Assembly (NCBI GenBank): GCA_018435605.1
Contig: JAHDNF010000008.1
Span: 127,192 to 191,191 of the forward strand
Direction: 5' to 3'
DNA from: a bacterium
GTDB taxonomy: Bacteria; Auribacterota; Auribacteria; Auribacterales; Auribacteraceae
DNA: 64,000 nucleotides
Shown here: positions 19,525-28,328 of the stretch, one piece after another
How the letters are laid out: every line of letters starts with the position of its first letter
Numbering within the stretch: position 1 is the first letter of the stretch
Notes under the pieces: generated by a model
The model's database searches: none
What the model saw: only the letters and a program-made list of their open reading frames with translations
What the model was told of the DNA's origin: nothing
Made by a program: the position numbers and the translations under genes

Positions 19525-20801
19525 TGCCCACACCGTATTGTTACAGATTTTAGATGCGCGTCAAGGCCTTCAGCCTGTGCGATAGTAGTAATATGTCCGG
19601 CAGATTTTCTCAATTTCTGTTCGGTATAAGTAATAATACTTACTTTTTTCAAAAAATGATATACCGACAATCCGTAAAACGAATGCGCTTTACCTCCGGT
19701 GGGCAATACATGTGAAGGTCCGGCGAAATAATCGCCGACTGCTTCCGGTGTCCACTGTCCAACAAAAATAACACCGGCATTTTTGACAGAATCGATAATG
19801 CGCCGCGGTTTTTCTGTCATAATTTCAAGATGTTCCGGCCCGATGTAGTTGGCAAGTTCGATCATCCGGTCTACGGAATCAACGCAAATAAGGGCTATGC
19901 CTTTATCCAAAGAAACCTCCAAGATATTTTGCCGTGATAATGTTTTTAATTGATCTCGGATAGCGTTTTCCAATTTTTCGAGAAAAATCTTGCTGGTAGA
20001 TATGCAAATCCCTTTACTGTCTTTGCCGTGTTCTATCTGTGAAAGCAAGTCTATAGCTACGTATTCGGGATTTGCCGAATCATCTGCCAGTACCAGTACT
20101 TCACTAGGTCCGGCGATCATATCTACGGATACTCGCCCATATACTTGTCTTTTCGCTTCGGTAACATAAGCATTGCCCGGTCCTGCGATTACGTCGACTT
20201 TTGGAATCGATTCGGTTCCGAATGCGAGCGCGGCAATAGCCTGAGCTCCGCCGACAGTGTAAATGTTATCGACTCCGCATAATGCGCATGCGGCCAATAT
20301 GCCGTTGTGGATAGACCCGTCTTTCTGAGGCGGCGTAACTACGTGTATAGTAGAAACTCCGGCAACTTTTGCAGGTAATACTGTCATTAATACACTTGAA
20401 AGCAGGGGAGCGGTGCCTCCCGGGATATAAATGCCGGCACTGTTTATGGGAATACTGCGTTCTTCAATAAAAGATTCGTCGCCGGTGTCTATTTCCCAGT
20501 CGGGTCGAATCTGACATTCGTGGTACTGGATAATGTTGCTTTTTGCGTGTTCTAAAGATTTAATAAGAGATTCGTCGGTAGACTCTAATGCGTTTTGCAT
20601 TTTTTCCCGTGTGATTTTTATGGATTTTGCAGATACGTGCGCATTATCGAATTTTTTAGTATACTCAAAAACCGCTTTATCTCCATGAGTTCTGACGTTC
20701 TGCAATATTTCGGTAACTGTTTTTTCAAGATTTGTACATTCCGTTTCATTAGCTGTGAATGCATCTATATCCGACAGCGCCGGATTGAAAAACCGTTTCA
20801 T
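19521..20801 (-). CDS. hisD: Histidinol dehydrogenase
   Basis: A 426-residue protein of normal length. It carries the GGTAPLLSSVLM segment, VDVIAGPGNAYV, AGPSEVLVLAD, SQIEHGKDS (zinc ligand His) and VLPTGGKAHSFYGLSVYHF. It catalyses the last two oxidations from histidinol to histidine. It is the first his gene in the cluster and starts 20 bases after the HAMP-type membrane gene. hisG and hisE are not seen in the window. Confidence 0.97.
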   Translation of the reverse strand: MKRFFNPALSDIDAFTANETECTNLEKTVTEILQNVRTHGDKAVFEYTKKFDNAHVSAKSIKITREKMQNALESTDESLIKSLEHAKSNIIQYHECQIRPDWEIDTGDESFIEERSIPINSAGIYIPGGTAPLLSSVLMTVLPAKVAGVSTIHVVTPPQKDGSIHNGILAACALCGVDNIYTVGGAQAIAALAFGTESIPKVDVIAGPGNAYVTEAKRQVYGRVSVDMIAGPSEVLVLADDSANPEYVAIDLLSQIEHGKDSKGICISTSKIFLEKLENAIRDQLKTLSRQNILEVSLDKGIALICVDSVDRMIELANYIGPEHLEIMTEKPRRIIDSVKNAGVIFVGQWTPEAVGDYFAGPSHVLPTGGKAHSFYGLSVYHFLKKVSIITYTEQKLRKSAGHITTIAQAEGLDAHLKSVTIRCGQ

Positions 20802-20820
20802 AAAAACCTTCCTGTAACTA

Positions 20821-21447
20821 TTATATTCCGATCATCTTCTTTTTTGTATCGGCTAATTCATTAAGTTCGTCATGGATTGTCGTTAATATTTTAACAACTT
20901 CTTGCTCGGTTACACTACTGTTTTTTATTGCCTTTTCAATCATATTTATTTTTTCAGCAAAATACTCCGTTTTACCGATATCTTCCTCTATAAACAATTT
21001 TATCTTTTCCGAAGCCTGATTGAAATCGTCGGCCAGATCGGACAGCATATCGTTTTTGCGAAGTTTTGTCCTGACTGAAAAGTCTCCTGATTTAATGCTG
21101 GCAAGATGTTTTTTAAACCTGTAAATAGGACCGGCGACTTTGTGTGTAGAAAAAATACCGGTATACGTTATGACAGCCGTATTGAGAATCATTGCGAATA
21201 TAATCATTAAAAGCTGGTTGCGGTCAAAACTATCCCACTTTTCCTCAAGTTTTGGGTTGTCTGGAAAATGTTCGATTAGCATTTGAGTGTTAGAGCGAAT
21301 GTTTTTGTACATATAAAAGCCCAGACAAACGGAATATAATACAATTAAAGCCACTACGAAGTAGGTGTAACGCAACTGCAGGGGTTTATTGATAAGAATT
21401 CGTCGTCTTCTGTTTCTCGTTTGATCGGATTTTTTTTCATTGCTCAT
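20821..21447 (-). CDS. Two-helix membrane protein with HAMP-like domain
   Basis: A 208-residue protein. A basic N-terminus (residues 1-25) is followed by a TM helix near 28-47, a short periplasmic loop of about 30 residues and a second TM near 78-98. A HAMP-like segment comes next (HKVAGPIYRFKKHL, GDFSVRTKLRKNDMLSDLADDFN) and then a coiled coil to the end. There is no kinase, cyclase or MCP signalling tip, so it is a stand-alone sensor stub or a scaffold. It sits between alaS and hisD with short gaps (27 and 19 bases), which suggests it is co-transcribed; a link to histidine synthesis is not evident. Confidence 0.8.
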   Translation of the reverse strand: MSNEKKSDQTRNRRRRILINKPLQLRYTYFVVALIVLYSVCLGFYMYKNIRSNTQMLIEHFPDNPKLEEKWDSFDRNQLLMIIFAMILNTAVITYTGIFSTHKVAGPIYRFKKHLASIKSGDFSVRTKLRKNDMLSDLADDFNQASEKIKLFIEEDIGKTEYFAEKINMIEKAIKNSSVTEQEVVKILTTIHDELNELADTKKKMIGI

Positions 21448-21474
21448 GGAAAACCTCGTAATGGTTTTAGAGTT

Positions 21475-24114
21475 TTATTTTAAAACAGCAAAAATCTCCT
21501 GTAATGCTTCGTCCACTTTTGACGAATCATTGGCGCCCGCCTGCGCCATATCCTGCCTGCCTCCACCGTTGCCGCCTGCGGCCTGGGCAATTTTTTTAAC
21601 AAGGTTGCCGGCATGGTATCCTTGGTCAAATAAATCCTTGGTAACCATAACAAGAAATAGAGCTTTACCATCGGACGACGCTCCGAGCGCAATAATACCG
21701 CTCTGCAGTTTATCGCGAACTTTGTCGCCAATGGCACGTAAAGCGTCTTTATTGATTTCACCGCAATTATGCGCAATAACCGGTATGCCGTGCACTGGTT
21801 TTGCCGAATCTATTATATGGCTGATACTGTCAGAACCCTGTCTGGCGTGCAATTCTTGTATCTGTTTTTCCATAGATTTTTTATCATTGAGTAATTTCTC
21901 TATTTTACCCAAAATTTCTTTTGGCGAAACCCGAAGCAGTGAAGAAATATTTTTAACAAGTTGCCGGTTATTGAAAAAATATTGTTCTGCCGATTTTCCG
22001 CATACGGCTTCGATACGGCGAATTCCCGTAGCGACAGACCCTTCATTAACAATAGTCATAAAACCTATTTGACCGCTTGCATTTACATGGGTGCCGCCGC
22101 ATAACTCTTTACTGACGTTTCCAAACGATACTACTCGTACTTTTTCCCCGTATTTTTCGCCAAACAACGCTGTTGCGCCATCTTTTTTCGCATCTTTTAT
22201 ATCTTTTATTTCGGTTTTTTGTTGTAAATCTTGCTGAATTAGGTCGTTAACTATCTTCATAATTTGCATGGTCTGTTCGTCGTCGAGTCCTGCAAAATGG
22301 GTAAAATCGAATCTGAACCTGTCCGGTTCAACCATAGATCCTGATTGACGGACGTGGCTCCCGAGTACAGACCTTAAAGCATAATGCAGTAAATGCGTTG
22401 CGGAATGATGTTTGCGTATTTCATTGCGTCGTAATGAATCAATGGCGGCAGTAACATCAGCACCCTTTTTAACTACACCTTTGATAACTTTGGCTTTATG
22501 TATTATTAAATTTTCAACTGGATAAAAGGTGTCTGTTGTAGCAATTTCCACTGAGCCGTCATTGCTTGTGATAGTGCCGGTATCGCCAACTTGTCCGCCC
22601 GATTCGGCATAAAAAGGCGTTTCTCTCAGAACAATATCGATATCCGCTCCGGATTCTGCTGAATCGACAATATTTCCATTAAGAATAATGGCTGTGACAG
22701 TCGTTTTTTGGGTATCGGTTTCATATCCGGTAAAAATAGTCGGTTTGCCAAGCATATCAGCGACTGATTGATATATTGAAACATCGCTTGAGCTAACTGT
22801 TCCTTTTTGGGCAGAACGAGCCATAACACGTTGTTGATTCATAAATGTATTGAATTGATCCATATCTATAGATAACCGTTCATCACGCGCCGCATCTTCA
22901 ATAATATCCAGTGGTATGCCGTAGGTATCGTATAGCTTAAAAACCTCGCTACCGGATATGATAGATGAGTTTTTATGTTTTACATCGGATATAACTTCTT
23001 CAATGCGTTTCATACCTTCCGAAATGGTATCTTTGAACCTGACTTCTTCGTTATGGATGATATGCTCTATCTCGTTGCGTTTAGCTTCAATTTCATGATA
23101 AACATATCCCATAAGGGCGCATACTTCACCTACCAGCTTATGTATAAAAGGCTGGTCGATATTGAGCTTCAGTCCGAAGCGGTATGCCCTGCGTAAAATT
23201 TTCCGCAGTACGTATCCTCGTCCTTCGTTTGACGGATACGCGCCATCGGCCAGAGCAAATGTAAGACTGCGAACATGATCGGCAATAACCCTGAACGGGG
23301 CTCCATTGTGTCCTTCGCTATAGGCAATGCCTGTAAAACGTTCTACGGCATTGATAATCGGCATGATTGCGTCGGTATCGTAGTTTGATGCAACACCTTG
23401 CATTATTGCTGAGATACGTTCGAGTCCCATGCCGGTGTCAATGCTAGGTTTTGGCAGAGGAGTGACGGTTGCGCCGGCATCGCGGTTGAATTGCATGAAT
23501 ACCAAATTCCATAGTTCGAGGTAACGGTCGCAGTCGCATGTCGATATACCGCATTTGCTACCGCATGAAAATGATTCACCTTGGTCGATAAGTATTTCCG
23601 AGCATGGACCGCATGGACCGGTATCGCCCATACTCCAGAAATTATCTTTTTCACCCATTTTGATAATTCGTGAAGAAGGCAGGCCGCTAACCTTTTTCCA
23701 TATAGCGCCTGCTTCATCGTCTTCCCTAAAAATAGTAACATATAGCTTATCTTTAGGTAGTTGCATTATACCTGTCAGGAAATCCCATGCAAAATATATG
23801 GCGTCTTCTTTAAAATAGTCACCGAATGAAAAATTGCCTAGCATCTCGAAAAAAGTGTGATGGCGGGCTGTAAACCCTACGTTATCGAGGTCGTTATGTT
23901 TTCCTCCGGCACGGATGCATTTTTGAGAACTGACAGCGCGCGAATATGGACGTTGCTCAAGTCCGAGGAAGGTATCTTTGAACTGGTTCATCCCCGCATT
24001 GGTAAAAAGCAACGTAGGATCCCCGTGTGGAATTACCGGTGAACTGGGCACAAAAGTATGGCCGTTTTTCACAAAATAATTGATAAAAGCTTCACGTATT
24101 TCGCGTGTATACAT
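21475..24114 (-). CDS. alaS: Alanyl-tRNA synthetase
   Basis: An 879-residue class II synthetase of normal full length. The N-terminal aminoacylation domain has motif 1 (TNAGMNQFKD) and RYLELWNLVFMQF. The editing domain has the HHSATHLLH zinc/active-site motif near residue 570 and CGGTHV near residue 670. The C-terminal C-Ala domain ends with AGGNGGGRQDMAQAG, the glycine-rich DHHA1 signature. It charges tRNA-Ala. It follows recX by 11 bases in the recA-recX-alaS neighbourhood common to many bacteria. Confidence 0.98.
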   Translation of the reverse strand: MYTREIREAFINYFVKNGHTFVPSSPVIPHGDPTLLFTNAGMNQFKDTFLGLEQRPYSRAVSSQKCIRAGGKHNDLDNVGFTARHHTFFEMLGNFSFGDYFKEDAIYFAWDFLTGIMQLPKDKLYVTIFREDDEAGAIWKKVSGLPSSRIIKMGEKDNFWSMGDTGPCGPCSEILIDQGESFSCGSKCGISTCDCDRYLELWNLVFMQFNRDAGATVTPLPKPSIDTGMGLERISAIMQGVASNYDTDAIMPIINAVERFTGIAYSEGHNGAPFRVIADHVRSLTFALADGAYPSNEGRGYVLRKILRRAYRFGLKLNIDQPFIHKLVGEVCALMGYVYHEIEAKRNEIEHIIHNEEVRFKDTISEGMKRIEEVISDVKHKNSSIISGSEVFKLYDTYGIPLDIIEDAARDERLSIDMDQFNTFMNQQRVMARSAQKGTVSSSDVSIYQSVADMLGKPTIFTGYETDTQKTTVTAIILNGNIVDSAESGADIDIVLRETPFYAESGGQVGDTGTITSNDGSVEIATTDTFYPVENLIIHKAKVIKGVVKKGADVTAAIDSLRRNEIRKHHSATHLLHYALRSVLGSHVRQSGSMVEPDRFRFDFTHFAGLDDEQTMQIMKIVNDLIQQDLQQKTEIKDIKDAKKDGATALFGEKYGEKVRVVSFGNVSKELCGGTHVNASGQIGFMTIVNEGSVATGIRRIEAVCGKSAEQYFFNNRQLVKNISSLLRVSPKEILGKIEKLLNDKKSMEKQIQELHARQGSDSISHIIDSAKPVHGIPVIAHNCGEINKDALRAIGDKVRDKLQSGIIALGASSDGKALFLVMVTKDLFDQGYHAGNLVKKIAQAAGGNGGGRQDMAQAGANDSSKVDEALQEIFAVLK

Positions 24115-24125
24115 AATGTGCGTAA

Positions 24126-24614
24126 TTACTCCTCTGTCAGCAGTGTGTTAACGACATCTTCGCATATTGGTTCCGAGAATCCCCGTTGAGCGAGAAACCG
24201 TTGTAATGCCGTTCGTATTTTATTTGTTTTAGCACTATCGTTTGAATATTTTTTTTGCAGAGCCGATATTTTTTTTTGCGCATTAACAAACGCCAGTTGT
24301 TTTTCGGAATCCTGACTGAACAAAGATCCGACAGTTTGCTCTATTACCAGCGGGTCAAAGCGTTTATCGAGCAAAAAACGTGTTATGTATGCCGGACTCG
24401 CATGGGAATTGCGTATTTTTGCTTCTGTCAGTTCTCGCGCCGATTTTTCCTCGCTATACCACTTTTTCTCAATCAAGTACGAAATAATATCGTGTGCATC
24501 GCATTCGTTCAAGCCTTGCGCAGTCAATTTTTCATGTAGTTCCGCACGGCTCATGTCGCGTCTCATGATACACTTTAGAGCTTTATTTAGCGCTTCGGCA
24601 TTTATATGATCCAT
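24126..24614 (-). CDS. recX: RecA regulator RecX
   Basis: A 162-residue all-helical protein of typical RecX size, with the tandem three-helix repeats (RDMSRAELHEKL; DIISYLIEKKWYSEEKSA; ITRFLLDKRFD). RecX binds the RecA filament groove and limits its activity. The position downstream of recA supports the call, although htrA lies between them here. It ends 11 bases before alaS. Confidence 0.9.
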   Translation of the reverse strand: MDHINAEALNKALKCIMRRDMSRAELHEKLTAQGLNECDAHDIISYLIEKKWYSEEKSARELTEAKIRNSHASPAYITRFLLDKRFDPLVIEQTVGSLFSQDSEKQLAFVNAQKKISALQKKYSNDSAKTNKIRTALQRFLAQRGFSEPICEDVVNTLLTEE

Positions 24615-24616
24615 GT

Positions 24617-26083
24617 TTATTTCGGTTCTTTAACGACAATGTATCCGATATTAAAAGTATGTATCAAGATATCTCCTGATAGATTGTCGGTAATAGTTTT
24701 AAAATCATCAATATTTTTCACGGGTTTTCTATCTATTTCATCAATCATATCGCCAGGGTGTATCTTAGTCAGGCCTGCGGGCGACTCTGCATCTACGTCG
24801 GTGACAACGACGCCTTCAATGTCTTCCAATTGAAACCTCTGGCGTATTTCGCTGTTATTATTCTGAACTGTAATGCCGCGCCATGTTGCGGATTCCGGAG
24901 TCATAGCAGTTACTATTTGTTTGCCTGTGGTGCCGCGTTCGGCAACTGTCACAGGTAATGTAAGGGGTTGACCATTGCGGTATATCTGTACCATTACTTC
25001 TTTATCGATATTAGTATGTCCGACTATACGAATAAGATCGTCGGGAGCTAAAATCTTATGATCTCCGAATTGAACGATAATGTCTCCACGCTTAATTCCT
25101 GCTCTATCGGCCGGACCATCCGGCATAACACGGGCTACAAGCACCCCCCGTTTGTCTGCAACCCCGAATTTTCTTAGTAAATCATCGGAAAGCGATTGAA
25201 TGGCTACGCCGAGCCATCCGTATTTCACGTCGATTCCCTTGATCAGGTTGTCAAGAATGCGTTTTGCGTTATTTATAGGGAGTGCGAATCCGATACCTGC
25301 GTTTTGACCTGTGTTGCTCAATATTGCCACATTGATGCCGATTACACGTCCATCAATGTCAACTAGAGGACCGCCGCTATTGCCCGGATTTATCGCCGCG
25401 TCAGTTTGAATGAGGTCGCCGTAATAACGCTTGTTCATGTCGGATGTAGGTAAGTTACGGTGAATGGCGCTGACGATACCCAGAGTCATGGTCGGTTGAG
25501 GGTTGCGTTCTAGGTTGTCGAATGTGGCAAACGGATTTCCGATAGCCAGCGCCCATTGCCCCGGTTTGACTGTGTTTGAGTCACCCATCTCTATATAAGG
25601 TAAATTCTCGGCGGATATTTTTATTACTGCCAAATCCGAGCGAACGTCGGAACCGCATAATACGCCTTTGAATTTACGTTCGTCAGGAAGGATCACTGTA
25701 ATCTCGTCGGCCTTGGAAACTACGTGTTCGTTAGTGAGTATATATCCGTTTGGATCAACTATAAACCCCGATCCTACGCCGCTTTGCCGGAATTCCTGTT
25801 CCGGTATACCGAAAAAAAATTTGAAAAGTTCGTTTTGATAAGGATCAGCGGAGTAACGCGGTTTGACATATGAAGTAATCGAAATACCTACTACGGCTTG
25901 GGATATATTTTCACCGATATTTATAAACTTATCCTGTAAATCGTAAACATTTGCCTGAAGAGATGGTAAAGATGAGTCTGTAATTTTAAACAGATTGCGT
26001 ATCCGTCCACTGTTAGAGTATATCAGCAAGCCGGTAATTAGAATGATAGTGAGTTTATTGTAGAAATCTTTCGATGATTTCAT
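24617..26083 (-). CDS. HtrA/DegP-type serine protease with two PDZ domains
   Basis: A 488-residue protein anchored by an N-terminal TM helix (residues 10-24), with the body in the periplasm. The trypsin-like domain carries the triad His120 (TNEHVV), Asp150 (RSDLAVIK) and Ser236 (NPGNSGGPL). Two PDZ domains follow, at ~290-385 (YGWLGVAIQSL) and ~395-485 (RGITVQNN, GVVVTDVDAESPAGL). It acts as a periplasmic protein quality-control protease. It lies between recA and recX with 15- and 2-base gaps, an unusual insertion into that gene pair. Confidence 0.95.
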   Translation of the reverse strand: MKSSKDFYNKLTIILITGLLIYSNSGRIRNLFKITDSSLPSLQANVYDLQDKFINIGENISQAVVGISITSYVKPRYSADPYQNELFKFFFGIPEQEFRQSGVGSGFIVDPNGYILTNEHVVSKADEITVILPDERKFKGVLCGSDVRSDLAVIKISAENLPYIEMGDSNTVKPGQWALAIGNPFATFDNLERNPQPTMTLGIVSAIHRNLPTSDMNKRYYGDLIQTDAAINPGNSGGPLVDIDGRVIGINVAILSNTGQNAGIGFALPINNAKRILDNLIKGIDVKYGWLGVAIQSLSDDLLRKFGVADKRGVLVARVMPDGPADRAGIKRGDIIVQFGDHKILAPDDLIRIVGHTNIDKEVMVQIYRNGQPLTLPVTVAERGTTGKQIVTAMTPESATWRGITVQNNNSEIRQRFQLEDIEGVVVTDVDAESPAGLTKIHPGDMIDEIDRKPVKNIDDFKTITDNLSGDILIHTFNIGYIVVKEPK

Positions 26084-26098
26084 TATAGACTCCTCGAG

Positions 26099-27118
26099 TT
26101 ATTGTACTGATTTTTTAAATTCATGAAGTTTTTCAAGTATTTTTTTGAGTAGATCGGGATTGTTTATGATTTCATCTTTTGCCGATTCCCGACCTTGCCC
26201 AAGGCGTATTTCGCCAAAACTGAACCAAGCGCCTTTTTTGTCGACTATTTTATATTCTACGGCGGCATCCAGAACAGAACTTTCATAAGAAATACCTTGA
26301 TTAAACACAATGTCGAATTCCGCCCGTCTAAACGGAGGAGCTACTTTATTTTTAACTATTTTAACAGCGGCATGGTCGCCGGTAATATTACCTTGAGCAT
26401 CTTTAATATTGCCGCTTTTGCGTATTTCCATCCGTACGGACGCATAGAATTTCAAAGCCCGTCCACCGGTTGTGGTCTCTGGATTACCGTAGACTATGCC
26501 TATCTTGTCGCGTACCTGATTTATGAAAATACAACATGTTTTAGATTTGTTTACCACAGACGTTATTTTTCTAAGCGCCTGAGACATCAAACGCGCCTGC
26601 AACCCCATGAACGAATCGCCGACATTGCCTTCGATTTCGGCTCTTGGAACCAAGGCCGCTACTGAATCGATAACGATAACATCGATTGCATTGCTTTTGA
26701 TAAGCAATTCCACGATATTTAATGCATCTTCACCGCAATCAGGTTGAGAGATAAGAAGGTTATCGATATCGACTCCTATTTTTTTAGCATATGCGGGGTC
26801 TACAGCATGTTCTGCGTCGATATATGCCGCCATACCTCCGGCTCTCTGGGCATTGGCAACAATATGCAACGCCAGGGTGGTTTTGCCCGATGATTCCGGC
26901 CCGTATATTTCTGTGATGCGCCCGCGAGGAACACCGCCGATACCAAGAGCGTCGTCAAGGGTATAAGCTCCTGTAGATATAACAGGTATGTCTACTATCG
27001 GGTTGTCGCCCATACGCATTATGCTACCTTTGCCGAACTCTTTATTTATCTGAGAAATAGCGGTTTCAATCATTTTATCCTTATTAACTTCCATTACCAA
27101 TTTTTCCGATTGTGACAT
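26099..27118 (-). CDS. recA: Recombinase RecA
   Basis: A 339-residue RecA. Walker A is GPESSGKT at residues 73-80, Walker B is [11 protein letters not shown], and the L1/L2 DNA-binding loops ([33 protein letters not shown]) are intact. There are no inteins or insertions. It drives strand exchange and SOS induction. A 102-base gap upstream holds a perfect 14-base palindrome (27202-27215), consistent with its own promoter and operator. Confidence 0.98.
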   Translation of the reverse strand: MSQSEKLVMEVNKDKMIETAISQINKEFGKGSIMRMGDNPIVDIPVISTGAYTLDDALGIGGVPRGRITEIYGPESSGKTTLALHIVANAQRAGGMAAYIDAEHAVDPAYAKKIGVDIDNLLISQPDCGEDALNIVELLIKSNAIDVIVIDSVAALVPRAEIEGNVGDSFMGLQARLMSQALRKITSVVNKSKTCCIFINQVRDKIGIVYGNPETTTGGRALKFYASVRMEIRKSGNIKDAQGNITGDHAAVKIVKNKVAPPFRRAEFDIVFNQGISYESSVLDAAVEYKIVDKKGAWFSFGEIRLGQGRESAKDEIINNPDLLKKILEKLHEFKKSVQ

Positions 27119-27201
27119 GGTTAATAACCCCTTTTTTTGTGTGTAGGTCGCAGTTTCTTAAATACACAATAATATAATCACTCAACCCTTATCAAGAGAA
27201 A

Positions 27202-27215
27202 GTTGTACGTACAAC
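27202..27215. promoter_or_regulatory. Perfect 14-base palindrome upstream of recA (candidate SOS operator)
   Basis: GTTGTACGTACAAC is a perfect inverted repeat between thpR and recA, about 85-95 bases upstream of the recA ATG. On the minus strand it lies just before TTGATA and a TATTAT-like element (spacing about 15, slightly short). LexA or another dimeric repressor is the obvious candidate, by analogy with other recA genes. The motif is not the E. coli or Bacillus SOS box. The binding protein is an inference. Confidence 0.45.
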
Positions 27216-27220
27216 CATTT

Positions 27221-27805
27221 TCATTTCAGATGTTGTGTGTATAACGGAGTATATAACGGCCCGTCGGCTTTAAGAATACTTTGAACCAGTGTTATATTTG
27301 ATACTGTAAACGAACCGAAATATGTGGATTTATTATTGCCGATGAATGTCAGAAGTTGATTAGAAACAGAGGTTTTGCCATGGCCATGCTTGAATCGGCC
27401 AAGGGTGATATGCGGCTTGAAATCGCGGTTTTCCTTTTCGAAACCCAACGCAACAAGTTGGTCTTCAAAATCTTGAGCAATCGACTTGAGTTGTTCCATT
27501 CCCTGTGAAGCTCCGGCAAATAGAACCCTCGGACGTGCAAGATTAGGAAAACAACCCAATCCCTGAAGTTCATAAACAAATTTTTTTCGGCTACTAATAA
27601 CAACATCTATAACGGAACAGATTTTATTTACTGCAAATTTTGGCACGTTACCGAGAAACTTGAGAGTCAGATGCAGATTATTGGGCTCAACCCATTTGAC
27701 CTTGTCAGGCATTGATGCTGATGCGGATAGAACCTTTTCGAGTGTAGCTCGTATATCATCCGGTAGGGTTAATGCGATAAATAGACGCAGACAGGACTCA
27801 TCCAT
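27221..27805 (-). CDS. thpR: RNA 2',3'-cyclic phosphodiesterase (2H family)
   Basis: A 194-residue member of the 2H phosphoesterase family. The two catalytic HxTL motifs are H45-L-T-L (NLHLTLKFLG) and H132-I-T-L (KPHITLGRF). LRLFIALTLPDDIR at the start is typical of ThpR. It hydrolyses RNA 2',3'-cyclic phosphate ends in vitro; the in vivo role is unclear. It overlaps pncC by 8 bases, as in the common cinA-thpR-recA arrangement. Confidence 0.95.
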   Translation of the reverse strand: MDESCLRLFIALTLPDDIRATLEKVLSASASMPDKVKWVEPNNLHLTLKFLGNVPKFAVNKICSVIDVVISSRKKFVYELQGLGCFPNLARPRVLFAGASQGMEQLKSIAQDFEDQLVALGFEKENRDFKPHITLGRFKHGHGKTSVSNQLLTFIGNNKSTYFGSFTVSNITLVQSILKADGPLYTPLYTQHLK

Positions 27806-28298
27806 AATGTTCTATGCTGTAAAGAATCATTTTGAGCGCTTCATTTGATGTTTTGATTTTTATTTCCTCGCGTGATCCTAAAAACTGGAACTGTTTACAT
27901 TCTTCTTGTTTATAGCTTGTTACTGCAATATATACCAGTCCGAGCGGTTTTTCTATAGACCCGCCGCCTGGACCGGCAATGCCGGTTATAGCACAACAGA
28001 TCGAAGCATCAGAAATTTTTTTTATGCCTTGCGCCATCTCAATGGCGGTCTGTTTACTTACAGCACCATATTGATCAAGGGTAGATTCATGTACGCCCAG
28101 CAGTCGCATTTTCATATCGTTGCTGTACGCGACCACACCGCCGAGGAAATAGTTGGATGAACCGGGAACCTGCGTAATTCGATGAGAGACAAGCCCGCCT
28201 GAACACGATTCCGCCAAGGCAAGGGTTAGCTTTTTATTTATAAGTAAAAGACCGATATCGTGCGGTAATTTTTCGCTGTATTCAAGCATCTCGCCCAT
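27798..28298 (-). CDS. pncC: CinA C-terminal family nicotinamide-nucleotide amidase
   Basis: A stand-alone CinA C-terminal (PncC) domain of 166 residues. I take the ATG at 28298 because AAGGAG lies 9 bases before it; the longer frame has no such site. Signatures: LALAESCSGGLVSHRIT, FLGGVVAYSNDMK, VSKQTAIEMAQGI and the AITGIAGPGGGS loop. It deamidates NMN to nicotinate mononucleotide. The CinA N-terminal (COG1058) domain is absent. It lies between the greA fusion and thpR. Confidence 0.95.
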   Translation of the reverse strand: MGEMLEYSEKLPHDIGLLLINKKLTLALAESCSGGLVSHRITQVPGSSNYFLGGVVAYSNDMKMRLLGVHESTLDQYGAVSKQTAIEMAQGIKKISDASICCAITGIAGPGGGSIEKPLGLVYIAVTSYKQEECKQFQFLGSREEIKIKTSNEALKMILYSIEHYG

Positions 28299-28328
28299 AA
28301 TCAGATACTCCTTAATAAATAACAAACA

